From assembly GCA_026119855.1 (NCBI GenBank), contig JAOWBW010000190.1, positions 1,397,662 through 1,461,661 of the forward strand: a stretch of DNA of 64,000 nt, given 5' to 3'. The notes under the pieces are model-generated. The model searched no databases. It worked only from the letters and a program-made list of their open reading frames with translations, and was not told where the DNA came from. This DNA is from Campanula takesimana (taxonomy: Eukaryota; Streptophyta; Magnoliopsida; Asterales; Campanulaceae). This document shows, in pieces, positions 21,260-33,436 of this stretch (its first letter is position 1; every line of letters starts with the position of its first letter). A program made the position numbers and the translations under genes.

Positions 21260-23796
21260 TGACACGCCCCAAGTCCCGGGATTCCCTAATGAAACCTCGA
21301 ACCTGGTGCGCGTAACTAACAAGAATCAAGAAACTAACAAGAAACATGAATAATACCTGCTAGAATCAAACTGACATGATATATATACTCAAGAGTAAGG
21401 AGTTAAGATAGCTCACAACAAGAGTTCTAGACAAGAAAATTAAAACCAAACTTGGTTACATACAGCGGAAGACATGCCTAGCACATAAGCTGGCATCAAG
21501 AGATGTCTAAAGAAAACAAGTACTATACAAGTCTGTCTACCCCAAAATAAGGATTACATAACCCATACAAAATCGTCCTCACCAAAGTGTAAAAGGACAC
21601 AAGCCCCAAGAGAATCACGACCTGCGTAGTAAGCTCCCAGCAATGTCGAGCCTCACTGCGCACCATCCTTCCTTTGATCTAAGGAATACAAATAAACAAG
21701 GAACGGGGTGAGATAAATCTCAGTAAGCTATTAGATGCAACTACATGACATGTTATCATGCAATTCAAGTAGATACTCAAGTAATCAGGTATCATCAAGT
21801 AACAAGAATATGAGAGGCTAAGCCAACTCATCAAGTAGCACATAAGGCTAAGTTATCACGTTAGAAAGGATATTACTTCCTTCCTTATCCCTCCCAAGAA
21901 TACCATTGTTGTCGTAACTTGTATTGCTATGGACTTATCACGATCAATATCAAGAAACTGCTTATACAGTATATATAAGAAGACCCGGTAACCAGTGTCA
22001 TTCCCAAGATCATGATTCACGAGGTGTTCAAGAGGTTTAGCATTCACTTTTATCAGGCGTATTGCTCTAATAAAGGAAGCTATGCCCTTACTATGGCCTG
22101 TAGTAAGGGGTCAAGCGCAGATACACCCCGATTATCAACTTAGACCCAGCCTCACGATAAGCGTGAACCTATATACCTCCGAACAAGCAAGGACCAGCTG
22201 GACTCACACAAGAATGCACAAGTAGATGTTTACTTGAACTACAAGAGTAGAACTAATCCAAAAGTAGTGGACTAGCTCATCAAGGAACATGCTTCAAGTA
22301 ATCAAGAAGTCACATTGTTATCAAGCAACTATATGCAATGTTTGCACATACATATCAAGAACATTTCTCATACACGTTAGTGCTTGTTCATAGCACTTTC
22401 AAATTCCTTACCATACACATGTATTGGTGTCAAGTCATGTACAAGATTTTATCATCTTATATTCAAGTCTTAATCCAATTCTTTGGATGTTCAAGTCATG
22501 TACAAGATTTTATTGTTATATACTTCAAGTTATAATTCCAATCTTTGGACATTCAAGCATGTATAAGAGTTACACATTTTACTCTTACAAGTTCTTGATC
22601 CTATTCTTAGGATGTTCAAGTCCAAGACTTTGTTCTAATGCCCCTAAGGTGCACAAACATTGGTATCAAGACACATTTAACACATTAGTGCTTGTTCATA
22701 GCACTTTCAAGACATAGAAAAGAGTTCTTACTCTCTTATATTCAAGTTCTCATTTTAATTCAATGAGTAATCATGTTCAAGACCAAGTTCTGATGCCCCT
22801 AAGGTGTCACAACACTTGCTAGGGCATCTTATATTAAGGCTATATACCTTAACTAGGGTTACTTCCAACTTATACAAACTTTAAACAAGCTTTTTATTTT
22901 TCAGGGCAACCGGGCGGGCGCTCACTTTGCACCGGGCGGCCGTTCACTTTAGCACATTTTGTATGGAAATTCTTCAGATAGCTTGTATGGTCGCACACTA
23001 TGGCGAGCGGGCGCTTGGTACATAACCAAGCGGGCTCGGTACTATTTACAGCAAATGCTCAATTCTTTCCCAGGTTAAGAATTCTCCGTCCCAAGTGTAG
23101 GAGTATAACTTATTAACACTCAAGACATTCAAGACATACAACAATACACTCTAAACATGCTCTAGACATACCCAGAACATTTTCAAGTTCATTTCCTCTT
23201 TTATTTCTACAGAGTCTTTTATACTCCCTTTGTCCCAACTTTACAAGTATCACGAAAATCACCCCAAACACAAAATTAACAATCACAAGTATCAGGAATA
23301 ACATAGATGCATGTTATTACAAGCACGGGGGAGCTAATCACTTACCTACTCCGAAATCAAAGTCAACCAAACTTATTTCTGTTCGGCATGAAACGCTCTA
23401 TTCAACGCCACGAATATTTATCCGGGATCGGAATTGAGAACAGAGGAGTAATTAAACGAGAGAAGTCGAGAATAGGGTAAAACTGAACCCTAGCTTTTCT
23501 TCACAGAGAAAGAACGTAGAATAATTTGGGGAAATGCTTTCTCAGAGAAGGATCTTGAAGATATACTTTCAACTTTCAAGAAATGACAAAAAGGCCCCTC
23601 AAGTTTCACTTTTAACAAAAAGGCCCTTAAAGTCATATTTTCACAAACGACCCAAAAGTCAAAGCTAGACATTTAACCACCTTAATATTCTAAAGCAGTT
23701 AAGAAATTAATTCAAGTAAAACTAGCACATAATATGCAAGTTCAAGAATTTATCAAGCAAGTCAGGAATTTAACAAGAATAAGGATGGGCGTTACA
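21260..23796 (-). repeat. 5' LTR of the minus-strand Tekay element
   Basis: 2537 bp; on the minus strand it begins TGTAACGCCCATCC at 23796 and ends GGGGCGTGTCA at 21260. It aligns throughout with 26328-28860 and 33437-36013. A GC-rich cluster lies at 22905-23040. Confidence 0.95.
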
Positions 23797-25829
23797 ACAT
23801 CCTAGAACGATGATTACACCATCGATATGACCGATATGCGATCATCACTATTCATCATTGGAGATTTAATTGATCATGGGAATATTTACCTAAAGATTAA
23901 GGTTTAGAAGTAGTTCCTTGATCATATTCGGGTTTGATGAAACCCTGGATCATCACAGGCTCTGAAATAACATGTTATCACAAAGATCGAAACCGTAAAT
24001 CTAGCATAATACAAGGTGTTCTTGGATGCTTGAAATGGTTGAATCAAGAGTATGCTCGTCGCTTCGGGGACTTGAATTCTCTCTAGAATGAATTTCTGGG
24101 AATTTTCGGTATTTTTCGAATGATTTCGGGGATCCTGAATTATGAGGGGAGGTGCCCTATTTTTGTAAAAACGGGCTGGAAGAAAATGTGGCCGCCTGGC
24201 CAAGGTAATATGTTGCCGCATGGCCAAGGAAGGAAGTGGTCGCGTGGCTGCATGGCCAACCTTTGAGCTGAAGTGAATTTCAAGTTAGGTCAAATCTAAT
24301 CCTTTGGGAGGCACATATTAGGTCAAAGGGTTCTTAATGTGATCAGGTTTCCTAAACCGGGGTTCTGGTTATTCTGGAAATCCGGGGCAAGTCCTTGTAA
24401 GGTTCTAAATGCCTATAAAGTCCTCGTACTTTCTGGAATACCAAATTAACTCATTTTCAGATCGGGTACTAACAGTAGCCCTCGACGACGCTTCTTGCAA
24501 AGACGGAGGGTAAGGTATGGACAACTCTCGCGGATACGGAGTTATAATGGAAGATGACCAAATAGGTCGAGCAGCTGAACCTTTTCACGTTTCCTACGTA
24601 TCCTAAGGGGAATCAAGTCAATCGTAGTTCGGATCCGCTGGGGAGATCCTAGCATAAGAAAATATCTTAGGTTGGGGATGAAAATTTGTAATAAGAGGTC
24701 ACCAGGTAGGTCGGGTGGCTGTACCTTTTCAGATTTCCTACGTATCCTATGGGGAATCAAGTCGGTCGTAGTTCGGAGTAACAGACAAGAATGTGCGAGA
24801 TATAGAGGCGGTCGGATCTCAGTAATCTCAAGATAAAAATGGCAATTGCCGGAACGTACGAGATATAGAGACGGTCGGGTCTTAGTAACCACGATGGGAT
24901 TTGGCAAATGTCATGATATACGCAATACAGAAACGGTCGGGCTTCTGCAATCACGATTTGGGAATTTTGAGAGGCTTCCTAAACTAAAGAAAATTATTTT
25001 TTTGGAAACTTTGAGAGGCTTTCCGGGACCAAAGATAATGATTTTGGAAAATTTGAGAGGCTTTTCGAGACCAAAAATAATGATTAAATAGTCTAGATAG
25101 GTTAAGGGGACCTATATTGAACAAAACAAAGCTGAAAGGGGTAAAATTGTAATTTTGCCTGGGAGGGAAAAGTTGGCCGCGTGGCCAAGATCGCCGATTG
25201 GCTAGATCAGTTTCACTTGGATCGATCAAAGAAACACACATCGGAAGGCTAGGGTCGCGCCACGCCTTCTAAGGCGAGAGTGGCCGCGTGGCCAAGTCCT
25301 TGATTTGACTAGATCTTGAGCCATGCGCTAGAGCATTCCTTCTTCTTCCCCATTTCTTCTTCTTTATTCGAATTTAGAGAGAGAACGTGACGAGAGAGAG
25401 TGAGAGAGAGAGATTTTCACCATTATGGAATTTTTGAAAGCTTCACTTGATTAAATCCATAGAAGGATTGGATTGATGAGTTATTCGGTTCGAGAGGAGA
25501 TCTTGGGGGTAACGTACCTCCGGAGTACGAGAATCAAGGAGGAGGAGACGGGGTATTCCCGGAGGTAGAGTTTGAAGAGGAATTCAATTTGGGTGGCCAA
25601 GAGGCAAGGAGATCACACTGGGGTGGTCAACGATCGAGGATGGCAACTCGTAACTACTGGGATAGTGACTTGATGTTCACTTTCACGAACGAGTATGACT
25701 TCTACGCCGGAGCGGACCGTCACTAGTCAAAGGGGCTCGTGCAGACGAGAGAGGTATAACTTTGAATTCCCTCTTTCGAATTAGCATCACATTTATTATT
25801 TGCACACATTATGATTATGAACATATATA
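23797..25829. other. Interior of the host composite with several tandem repeats
   Basis: No reliable gene. Three repeat sets are visible. (1) TTTCCTACGTATCCTA..GGGGAATCAAGTC..TCGTAGTTCGGA occurs twice (24585-24640, 24725-24780). (2) ACGAGATATAGAG(A/G)CGGTCGG..T.T..AGTAA occurs three times (24790-24960). (3) TTTGAGAGGCTTTC..GACCAAA.ATAATGATT occurs three times (24963-25085). GC-rich GGCCGCGTGGCCAAG blocks lie at 24180-24260 and 25170-25295. The region resembles the untranslated or LTR part of a large gypsy element; that assignment is inference. Confidence 0.5.
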
Positions 25830-26113
25830 CTCCCTCCGTCCCACCACAAGTGAGACCAACTTGTGGGGCACAGTAATTAAGAAAAAGGTAGTGTATGTGT
25901 GGTAGAAAATGAAGAGAGAGAATGAGTGGGGTAAATTGTAGTGTTGGTTGAATAAAATGAGTGGTGGAAAATGAAGAGAGAGAATGAGTAGGGTTAAATG
26001 GTGGGGGTTGGTTGAATATAAATATATTAAAACATTTCTATTTTGGACAGTCTCACTTGTGGCGGGACGGACTGAAAAGTAAATTAGTCTCACTTGTGGT
26101 GGGACGGAGGGAG
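25830..26113. mobile_element. Stowaway MITE
   Basis: 284 bp, CTCCCTCCGTCCCACCACAA against TTGTGGTGGGACGGAGGGAG, TA at 25828-25829 and 26114-26115. It is similar in size and arms to 55423-55706. Confidence 0.93.
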
Positions 26114-26327
26114 TATATGTGTAAAATATACTTTGCTTTTAGAAAGTAACGTACCTTTGATGTGTTTACCTGCAGAGAATCAAATCTCGAGGGTCTACTA
26201 CGACAGTGGGAGAATTGTGGTCATCGCTTCCACGTGTGTAGGGCGGTATTCACGAGCGGATCGTGTCTAAGGAATTTTGGTAATATTTTGACGCTATCCA
26301 ATTGGTGGGCGAGACTTTAAAGGTGAT

Positions 26328-28860
26328 TGTAACGCCCATCCTTATTCTTGTTAAATTCCTGACTTGCTTGATAAATTCTTGAACTTGCATATTATGTGCT
26401 AGTTTTACCTGAATTAATTTCTTAACTTCTTTAGAATATTAAGGTGGTTAAATGTCTAGTTTTGATTTTTGGGTCATTTGTGAAAATACGACTTTAGGGG
26501 CCTTTTTGTTAAAAGTGAAACTTGAGGGGCCTAGTTGTCATTTCTTGAAAGTTGAAAGTATATCTTCAAGATCCTTCTCTGAGAAAGCATTTCCCCAAAT
26601 TAGTTTACGTTCTTTCTCTGTGAAGAAAAGCTAGGGTTCAGTTTTACCCTATTCTCGACTCCTCTCGTTTAATTATTCATCTGTTCTCAATTCCGATCCC
26701 GGATAAATATTCGTGGCGTTGAATAGAGCGTTTCCTGCCGAACAGAAATAAGTTTGGTTGACTTTGATTTCGGAGTAGGTAAGTTATTAGCTCCCCCTTG
26801 CTTGTAATAACATGCATATATGTTATTCCTGATACTTGTGATTGTTAATTTTGTGTTTGCGGTGATTTTCGTGATACTTGTAAATCTGGGACAAAGGGAG
26901 TATAAAAGAAAGACTCTGTAGAAATAAAAGAGGAAATGAACTTGAAAATGTTCTGGGCATGTTTAGAGCATGTTTAGAGTGTATTGTTGTATGTCTTGAA
27001 TGTCTTGAGTGTTAATAAGTTATACTCCTACACTTGGGACGGAAAATTCTTAACCTGGGAAAGAATTGAGCATTTGCTGTAAATAGTACCGAGCGCCCGC
27101 TTGGTTATGTGCCAAGCGCCCGCTCGCCATAGTGTGCGACCGTACAAGCTATCTGAAGAATTTCCATACAAAATGTGCTGAAGTGAGCGGCCGCCCGGTG
27201 CAAAGTGAGCGCCCGCCCGGTTGCCCTGAAAAATAAAAAGCTTGTTTAAAGTTTGTACAAGTTGGCAGTAACTCTAGTTAAGGTATATAGCCTTAATATA
27301 AGATGTCCTAGCAAGTATTGTGACACCTTAGGGGCATCAGAACTTGGTCTTGAACATGATTACTCATTGAATTAAAATGAGAACTTGAATATAAGAGTAA
27401 GAACTCTTTTCTATGTCTTGAAAGTGCTATGAACAAGCACTAATGTGTTAAATGTGTCTTGATACCAATGTTTGTGCACCTTAAGGGCATTAGAACAAAG
27501 TCTTGGACTTGAACATCCTAAGAATAGGATCATGAACTTGTAAGAGTAAAATGTATAACTCTTATACATGCTTGAATGTCCAAAGATTGGAATTATAACT
27601 TGAAGTATAAGACAATAAAATCTTGTACATGACTTGAATATCCAAAGAAATTGGGTTAAGACTTGATTATAAGATGATAAAATCTTGTACATGACTTGAC
27701 ACCAATACATGTGTATGGAAAGGAATTTGAAAGTGATATGAACAAGCACTAACGTGTATGAGAAATGTTTTTAATATGTATGTGCAAACATTGCATATAG
27801 TTGCTTGATAACAATGTGACTTCTTGATTACATGAAGCATGTTCCTTAATGAGCTAGTCCACTACTTTTGGATTAGTTCTACTCTTGTAGTTCAAGTAAA
27901 CATCTACTTGTGCATTCTTGTGTGAGTCCAGCTGGTCCTTGCTTGTTCGGAGGTATATAGGTTCACGCTTATCGTGAGGCTGGGTCTAAGTTGATAATCG
28001 GGGATCTATGTATCTGCGCTTGACCCCTTACTACAGGCCATAGTAAGGGCATAGCTTCCTTTATTAGAGCAATACGCCGGATAAAAGTGAATGCTAAACC
28101 TCTTGAACACCTCGTGAATCTTGATCTTGGGAATGACACTGGTTACCGGGTCTTCTTATATATACTGTATAAGCAGTTTCTTGATATTGATTGTGATATG
28201 ACAACAATGGTATTCTTGGGAGGGATAAGGAAGGAAGCAATATCCTTTGTAACGTGATAACTTAGCCTTATGTGCTACTTGATGAGTTGGCTTAGCCTCT
28301 CATATACTTGTTACTTGATGATACTTGATACCTGATTACTTGAGTATCTACTTGAATTGCATGATAACATGTCATGTAGTTGCATCTAATAGCTTACTGA
28401 AATTTATCTCACCCCGTTCATTGTTTATTTGTATTCCTTAGATCAAAGGAAGGATAGTGCGCAGTGAGGCTCGAGATAGCTGGGAGCTTACTACGCAGGT
28501 CGTGATTCTCTTGGGGCTTGTGTCCTTTTACACTTTGGTGAGGACGATTTTGTATGGGTTATGTAATCCTTATTTTGGGGTAGACAGACTTGTATAGTAC
28601 TTGTTGTCTTTAGACATCTCTTGATGCCAGCTTATGTGCTTGGCATGTCTTCCGCTGTATGTAACCAAGTTTGGTTTTAATTTTCTTGTCTAGAACTCTT
28701 GTTGTGAGCTATCTTAGCTCCTTACTCTTGATTATATATATCATGTCAGTTTGATTCTAGCAGGTATTATTCCTGTTTCTTGTTAGTTTCTTGATTCTTG
28801 TTAGTTACGCGCACCAGGTTCGAGGTTTCATTAGGGAATCCCGGGACTTGGGGCGTGTCA
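26328..28860 (+). repeat. 5' LTR of the plus-strand Tekay element
   Basis: Starts TGTAACGCCC and ends GGGGCGTGTCA. It contains a GC-rich cluster at 27085-27225. A MITE-like GGGACAAAGGGAGTATAAAAG lies near 26885. It lacks about 22 bp that the 3' LTR keeps at about 35333-35352 (CCATAGCAATACAAGCTC). Confidence 0.95.
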
Positions 28861-28997
28861 GTTGGTATCGGAGCTACCCTGGTTTAGCTACCCTGTTTAG
28901 CTACCTTGGTTTGCTCGAAGTCTGGATAGGGTCTATGGCCTAGGTATAGGTTAGTCTAGGGTGTGTTATTAACGCCGAGTGTTTACCTACAGGTACA

Positions 28998-30557
28998 ATG
29001 AGTTCTGAAGGTACTAGTGGCAGTAATCAGGTGAGATCAGCAACTCCTCAAGGAGAGATGGCTGATAATATGGACTGGGATTATCCTAATCGACAAACAA
29101 AGTTTTTGAAGTTGAAACCTCGTAGCTTTGACGGGGAACCTGATGCTAAGAAGGCAGAAGAGTGGATTGAAAGTATTGAAAAGATCTTTACATCCTTGAG
29201 ATGTGCAGGAGGTGATAAGGTAACATTTGCAACCTTTAAAATTGAAAAAGCTGGTGAACATTGGTGGCAAGTTCTGAATAAAAGCTGGGAACTGGAAGGG
29301 GTACCACAGACTTGGGAGAATTTTCTCAAAGCATTCAAGTCACAATTCATTCCAGCAGTGGTTCAAGACAGAAAAGAGATGGAATTTCTTAATCTGGAGC
29401 AGGGAAGCTTGACAGTGGGGCAATACTCAACCAAGTTCACAGAATTGGCTAGGTATTGTGATCACTTAGTTCCAAATGAAACAAAGAAGGCACATAGGTT
29501 TGTGAAGGGGTTAAAGACTGAGTACAGGAAGCAGCTTATTTCTCTACAGCTTACTAGTTATCAACAAACAGTGGAGAAGGCTTATGATATTGAAAATGAC
29601 ATTGAAGAACACAAGGTAAAGCAGGGAACAATCATGACAGGTCGTGTTTCAGAGAAAGCACAGGGATCTGGTTCTAAGGGTGGTAAATCTAGCCGCCAAG
29701 ATCGTCGATTCCGACAACCATCTGAAAGTAAAAGTAGCGTATCAACTGGTTCTAAGACAACAGTCCAAGGTTCCAGGAAAGTGTGTGGCTATTGCTTGAA
29801 AGATGGCCATTCTGAAGACAAATGTTGGTTGAAACTTGGGAAATGTTTATCTTGTGGGGAAACTGGGCACTTTATCAAGAATTGTCCAAAAGGCAAAAGA
29901 AGTCAAGTTGGGGGTACGAGTCAACAACCTTCAGGTACAAAGAGAGATAGTGGTAGTCGACCTAAAGTTCAGGGTCGAGTGTTTGCTCTAGATCAGCAGG
30001 GTGTAGCTGAGTCTTCTGCGGTTATAGGAGGTACTATATTACTTTCTAGTACGAGAGCACGAGTCCTGATAGATCCGGGCTCATCTCATTCTTATGTGGC
30101 ATCTCATTTTGTGTCGCATTTGCATGTTCTTCCTGATTCTATGCCTTATGTGCTAGAAGTATCTTCCCCTATGGGCGATTGCATGTTTGCTTTAGAGGTC
30201 TATAAGAAATGTGAAGTTCTTGTGGGTGATCATGCCCTTCTTGCTGACCTAGTCATGTTACCTATAAGGGACTTCGACGTGATTCTTGGCATGGATTGGC
30301 TTTATGTGCATCATGCATTTGTTGATTGTCATAGAAAAGTAGTATCTTTTTCTATACCTGGTTTGCCTGATTTTACCTTTGAAGGTGATAGGCCTATATA
30401 TGATATACGTGTTATTTCTGCTTTTAAAGCTAGAAATCTTTTATCTCGTGGTTGTGCGGGGTATCTCGCATGTGTGCTTGACAAGAGTTTATCTGTTCCC
30501 AAGATGGAAGATATTCCTGTTGTGTCTGAATTTTCAGATGTATTCTCTTCTGAGTAG
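28998..30557 (+). CDS. Tekay gag-protease frame (truncated by a 2-bp deletion)
   Basis: 519 codons. The N-terminal part is the retrotransposon gag domain (W-I-E-S-I-E-K-I-F about residue 53; F-K-S-Q-F-I-P about 115). A basic linker is followed by two CCHC-type knuckles, residues about 262-300 (CGYCLKDGHSEDKC and CLSCGETGHFIKNC). The aspartic protease begins about residue 345, with LIDPGSSHSY in the active-site position and ILGMDWL further on. The frame stops at TAG 30555-30557 because 2 bp are missing against the minus-strand element, which keeps SSEYSMPPD here. Gag forms the virus-like particle; the protease processes the polyprotein. Confidence 0.93.
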   Translation: MSSEGTSGSNQVRSATPQGEMADNMDWDYPNRQTKFLKLKPRSFDGEPDAKKAEEWIESIEKIFTSLRCAGGDKVTFATFKIEKAGEHWWQVLNKSWELEGVPQTWENFLKAFKSQFIPAVVQDRKEMEFLNLEQGSLTVGQYSTKFTELARYCDHLVPNETKKAHRFVKGLKTEYRKQLISLQLTSYQQTVEKAYDIENDIEEHKVKQGTIMTGRVSEKAQGSGSKGGKSSRQDRRFRQPSESKSSVSTGSKTTVQGSRKVCGYCLKDGHSEDKCWLKLGKCLSCGETGHFIKNCPKGKRSQVGGTSQQPSGTKRDSGSRPKVQGRVFALDQQGVAESSAVIGGTILLSSTRARVLIDPGSSHSYVASHFVSHLHVLPDSMPYVLEVSSPMGDCMFALEVYKKCEVLVGDHALLADLVMLPIRDFDVILGMDWLYVHHAFVDCHRKVVSFSIPGLPDFTFEGDRPIYDIRVISAFKARNLLSRGCAGYLACVLDKSLSVPKMEDIPVVSEFSDVFSSE

Positions 30558-32013
30558 CATGCCACCTGATCGAGAGCTTGAGTTCTGTATTGAGTTATTA
30601 CCAGGTACAACACCAATCTCTAAAGCACCTTATAGAATGGCTCCAGCTGAGTTGAAAGAATTAAAAACACAGCTTGAGGAATTACTTGAAAGGGGCTTTA
30701 TCAGGCCTAGTGTTTCACCGTGGGGTGCACCAGTGTTATTTGTCAGAAAGAAAGATGGGACTCTACGATTATGTATTGATTACAGAGATCTTAATCAGGT
30801 AACCATAAAGAACAAATATCTGTTACCTCATATTGATGACTTGTTTGATCAACTTCAAGGTTCAGTAGTGTACTCGAAGCTTGACTTGAGAAGTGGTTAT
30901 CATCAGTTGAAAATCAGATCTGAAGATATACCAAATACAGCTTTCCGTACCAGGTATGGGCATTATGAGTTTATTGTTATGCCATTCGGTTTGACAAATG
31001 CTCCAGCTGTATTTATGGATTTGATGAACCGTATCTTCAAACCATATCTTGATTGTTTCGTGGTGGTATTCATTGATGATATCCTTGTGTATTCTAAATC
31101 ACGGGCTGAGCATGAACAACATCTCAGAGTGGTATTGCAAGTTCTTCGTGAGAAACAATTATTTGCAAAATTCAGCAAATGTGCCTTCTGGTTAGAAGAG
31201 GTTTCATTCTTGGGACATGTTATGTCTGCTACTGGTATTGCAGTAGATCCTTCCAAAGTTGAAGCAGTTGTAAACTGGAAGAGGCCAACTACAGTGACAG
31301 AGATCCGTAGTTTCTTGGGTATGGCTAGTTATTATCGGAGATTCATTGAAGGATTCTCCAAGATTGCTACTCCATTGACTAATCTGACTCAGAAAGCTAT
31401 TTCTTTTGAGTGGAGTGACAAATGTGAAGTAAGTTTTCAAGAGTTGAAAAGGCGCTTAACTACAGCTTCAGTCTTGGCTTTGCCTAGTGGTTCTGAGAAT
31501 TTCATGGTTTATATTGATGCTTCTAAAGAAGGATTGGGTTGTGTTCTAATGCAAGATGGCAAAGTAATAGCTTATGCTTCGAGGAAATTGTCTCCTTATG
31601 AAAAGAATTATCTTACTCATGATTTAGAGTTGGCTGCGATCATTTTTGCATTGCATAAATGGAGACATTACTTGTATGGAGCTAAATTTGAAGTCTTCAC
31701 AGATCATAAAAGCTTGAAGTACTTGTTTTCTCAGAAAGAACTCAACATGAGGCAACGTAGATGGATGGAGAAATTGAAGGATCATGATTATACTATCCTT
31801 TATCATCCAGGGAAAGCAAATGTTGTGGCTGATGCACTAAGCAGAAAAACTTATGTTTCTTGCTGGATGATTCGTGAATGGAAGATGTTAGAAGACTTGT
31901 GTGATTGGAGTCCTTGTGAATCTAGACATGGAGTTATTCTTGCTAATTTAAAGGCTACTTCAGATTTACTTCAACAAATCAAAGAAGCTCAGGTAACTGA
32001 TTCTGAATTGTAG
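30555..32013 (+). pseudogene. Tekay reverse transcriptase-RNase H frame
   Basis: After the frameshift near 30553 the frame reads MPPDRELEF, then the RT domain: LRLCIDYRDLN, SKLDLRSGYHQ, FGLTNAP and the catalytic VVFIDDILVYS near 31060-31095. RNase H follows (VYIDASKEGLG near 31505; FTDHKSLKYL near 31700). The frame runs to TAG 32011-32013. RT-RNase H copies the element RNA into DNA in the particle. The domains look undamaged apart from the frame break at the start and the stop at the end. Confidence 0.93.
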
Positions 32014-33401
32014 AAAATTATTAGTGGAATGAATGAAGGAAAGCAACCAGATTTTTCTTTCAACAGTGATGGAATTCTTACCTTTCGGGGTAGAGTTTGT
32101 GTTCCAACTGATCTTGATATCAAGAAGAGAGTTTTTGAAGAAGCTCACAAAGCCAAGTATACTATTCATCCTGGAAGCACTAATATGTACCAAGACATGA
32201 AGAAATATTTCTGGTGGAACAACATGAAAAGAGAAATTGTTGAGTATGTGTCCAAGTGTTTGACTTGCCAACAAGTAAAAGTGGAACATCAATGTCCAAC
32301 AGGTTTGATGCAACCATTAGAAATTCCAGAGTGGAAAGGGAGCATATCACTATGGATTTTGTGACTGGTTTACCACGTACCAGACGAGGCCACGATGTTG
32401 TTTGGGTTATATTGGACAGGTTGACCAAGTCAGCTCATTTCTTATCTGTTTCCATGGGATATTCATTGTCTCAGTTCGCTTCATTGTTTGTCCAGGAGAT
32501 AGTCCGACTACATGGGGTTCCTTTGAGTATTGTATCTGACAGAGATCCTCGTTTTACTTCTCGATTTTGGCAAGCTCTTCAGGGTGCCATGGGTACAAAG
32601 TTGAATTTCAGTACAGCTTTTCATCCCCAGACTGATGGGCAATCTGAGTGACTTATACAGATTCTCGAGGATATGTTACGTGCCTGTGTTGTTGATTTCA
32701 AAGGCAGTTGGGGTACTCATCTTCCTTTGGCTGAGTTTGCTTATAACAACAGTTATCAATCTAGCATTGAAATGGCTCCATATGAAGCTCTTTATGGCAG
32801 AAAGTGTCGATCTCCTATATGCTGGGATGAAGTGGGAGAAGCTAGACTCTTGGGACCTGAAATGGTTCAACAATCAGTTGAGAGTGTGAAACTCATTCGA
32901 GATAGATTGGGCATATCTCAAAGTAGACAAAAGAGTTATGCTGATCATCGCAGAAGAGATCTTGAATTCCAGGTAGGTGACTTTGTATTCTTGAAAGTCT
33001 CTCCTCGTAGAGGTATAAAGAGATTTAGGAAGAAAGGAAAGTTATCTCCTCGTTATATCGGTCCATTTGAAATTCTTGAAAGAGTTGGGAAGTTGGCTTA
33101 TAGAGTTGCTTTACCACCTTTATCTGGTATTCATGATGTGTTTCACGTGGTCATGCTTCGCAAATATATGGTGGATGAGTCACATGTTCTTGAGTATGAG
33201 GCGATTCCATTACAGCCTGATTTGTCTTATGAGGAACAACCTGTTGAAATTCTTGACTGGAAAGAGAAAGTCTTGCGCACCAAAAGGATTCGTATTGTGA
33301 AGGTCTTTTGGAGAAATCATGAAATAGAAGAGGCTACTTGGGAAACCGAGAAAGAGATGCGAAATAAATACCCGAGCCTATTTGAAAATCTTGGTAAGTA
33401 A
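32014..33401 (+). pseudogene. Tekay integrase with C-terminal chromodomain
   Basis: Begins after TAG 32011. The zinc finger is H..H..C..C (HKAKYTIHPGS to CLTCQQVK, 32140-32280). A 1-bp loss in about 32335-32345 shifts the frame (GSISLWIL stop, ending 32364). In the other frame the DDE core continues (MDFVTGLPRTRRG, IVSDRDPRFTS, HPQTDGQSE). A TGA at 32648-32650 replaces an arginine codon kept in the minus-strand element. The C-terminal frame to 33401 carries the GPF/Y motif (SPRYIGPFEILER) and a chromodomain (EILDWKEKVL, VKVFWRNHEIEEATWE), the hallmark of chromoviruses and thought to steer integration to heterochromatin. Confidence 0.92.
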
Positions 33402-33436
33402 AATTCGTGGGCGAATTTTCTTTAAGGAGGGGAGGA

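Larger units (their letters stand above)
17456..23796 (-). mobile_element. Tekay/Del (Ty3-gypsy chromovirus) element, internally deleted
   Basis: A perfect TSD ACATC (17451-17455, 23797-23801) bounds a 6.3-kb minus-strand element. Its 5' LTR is 21260-23796 (2537 bp). The primer-binding site TGGTATCAGAGC (initiator tRNA-Met) lies just inside, at about 21257-21246. The 3' LTR survives only as 17456-17853: one deletion runs from inside the LTR into integrase, removing the chromodomain and the polypurine tract. A second deletion fuses gag directly to the region before RT, removing the zinc knuckle and protease. Relative to the plus-strand copy this equals about 0.6 kb. Both deletions left the TSD untouched. 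Confidence 0.95.
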
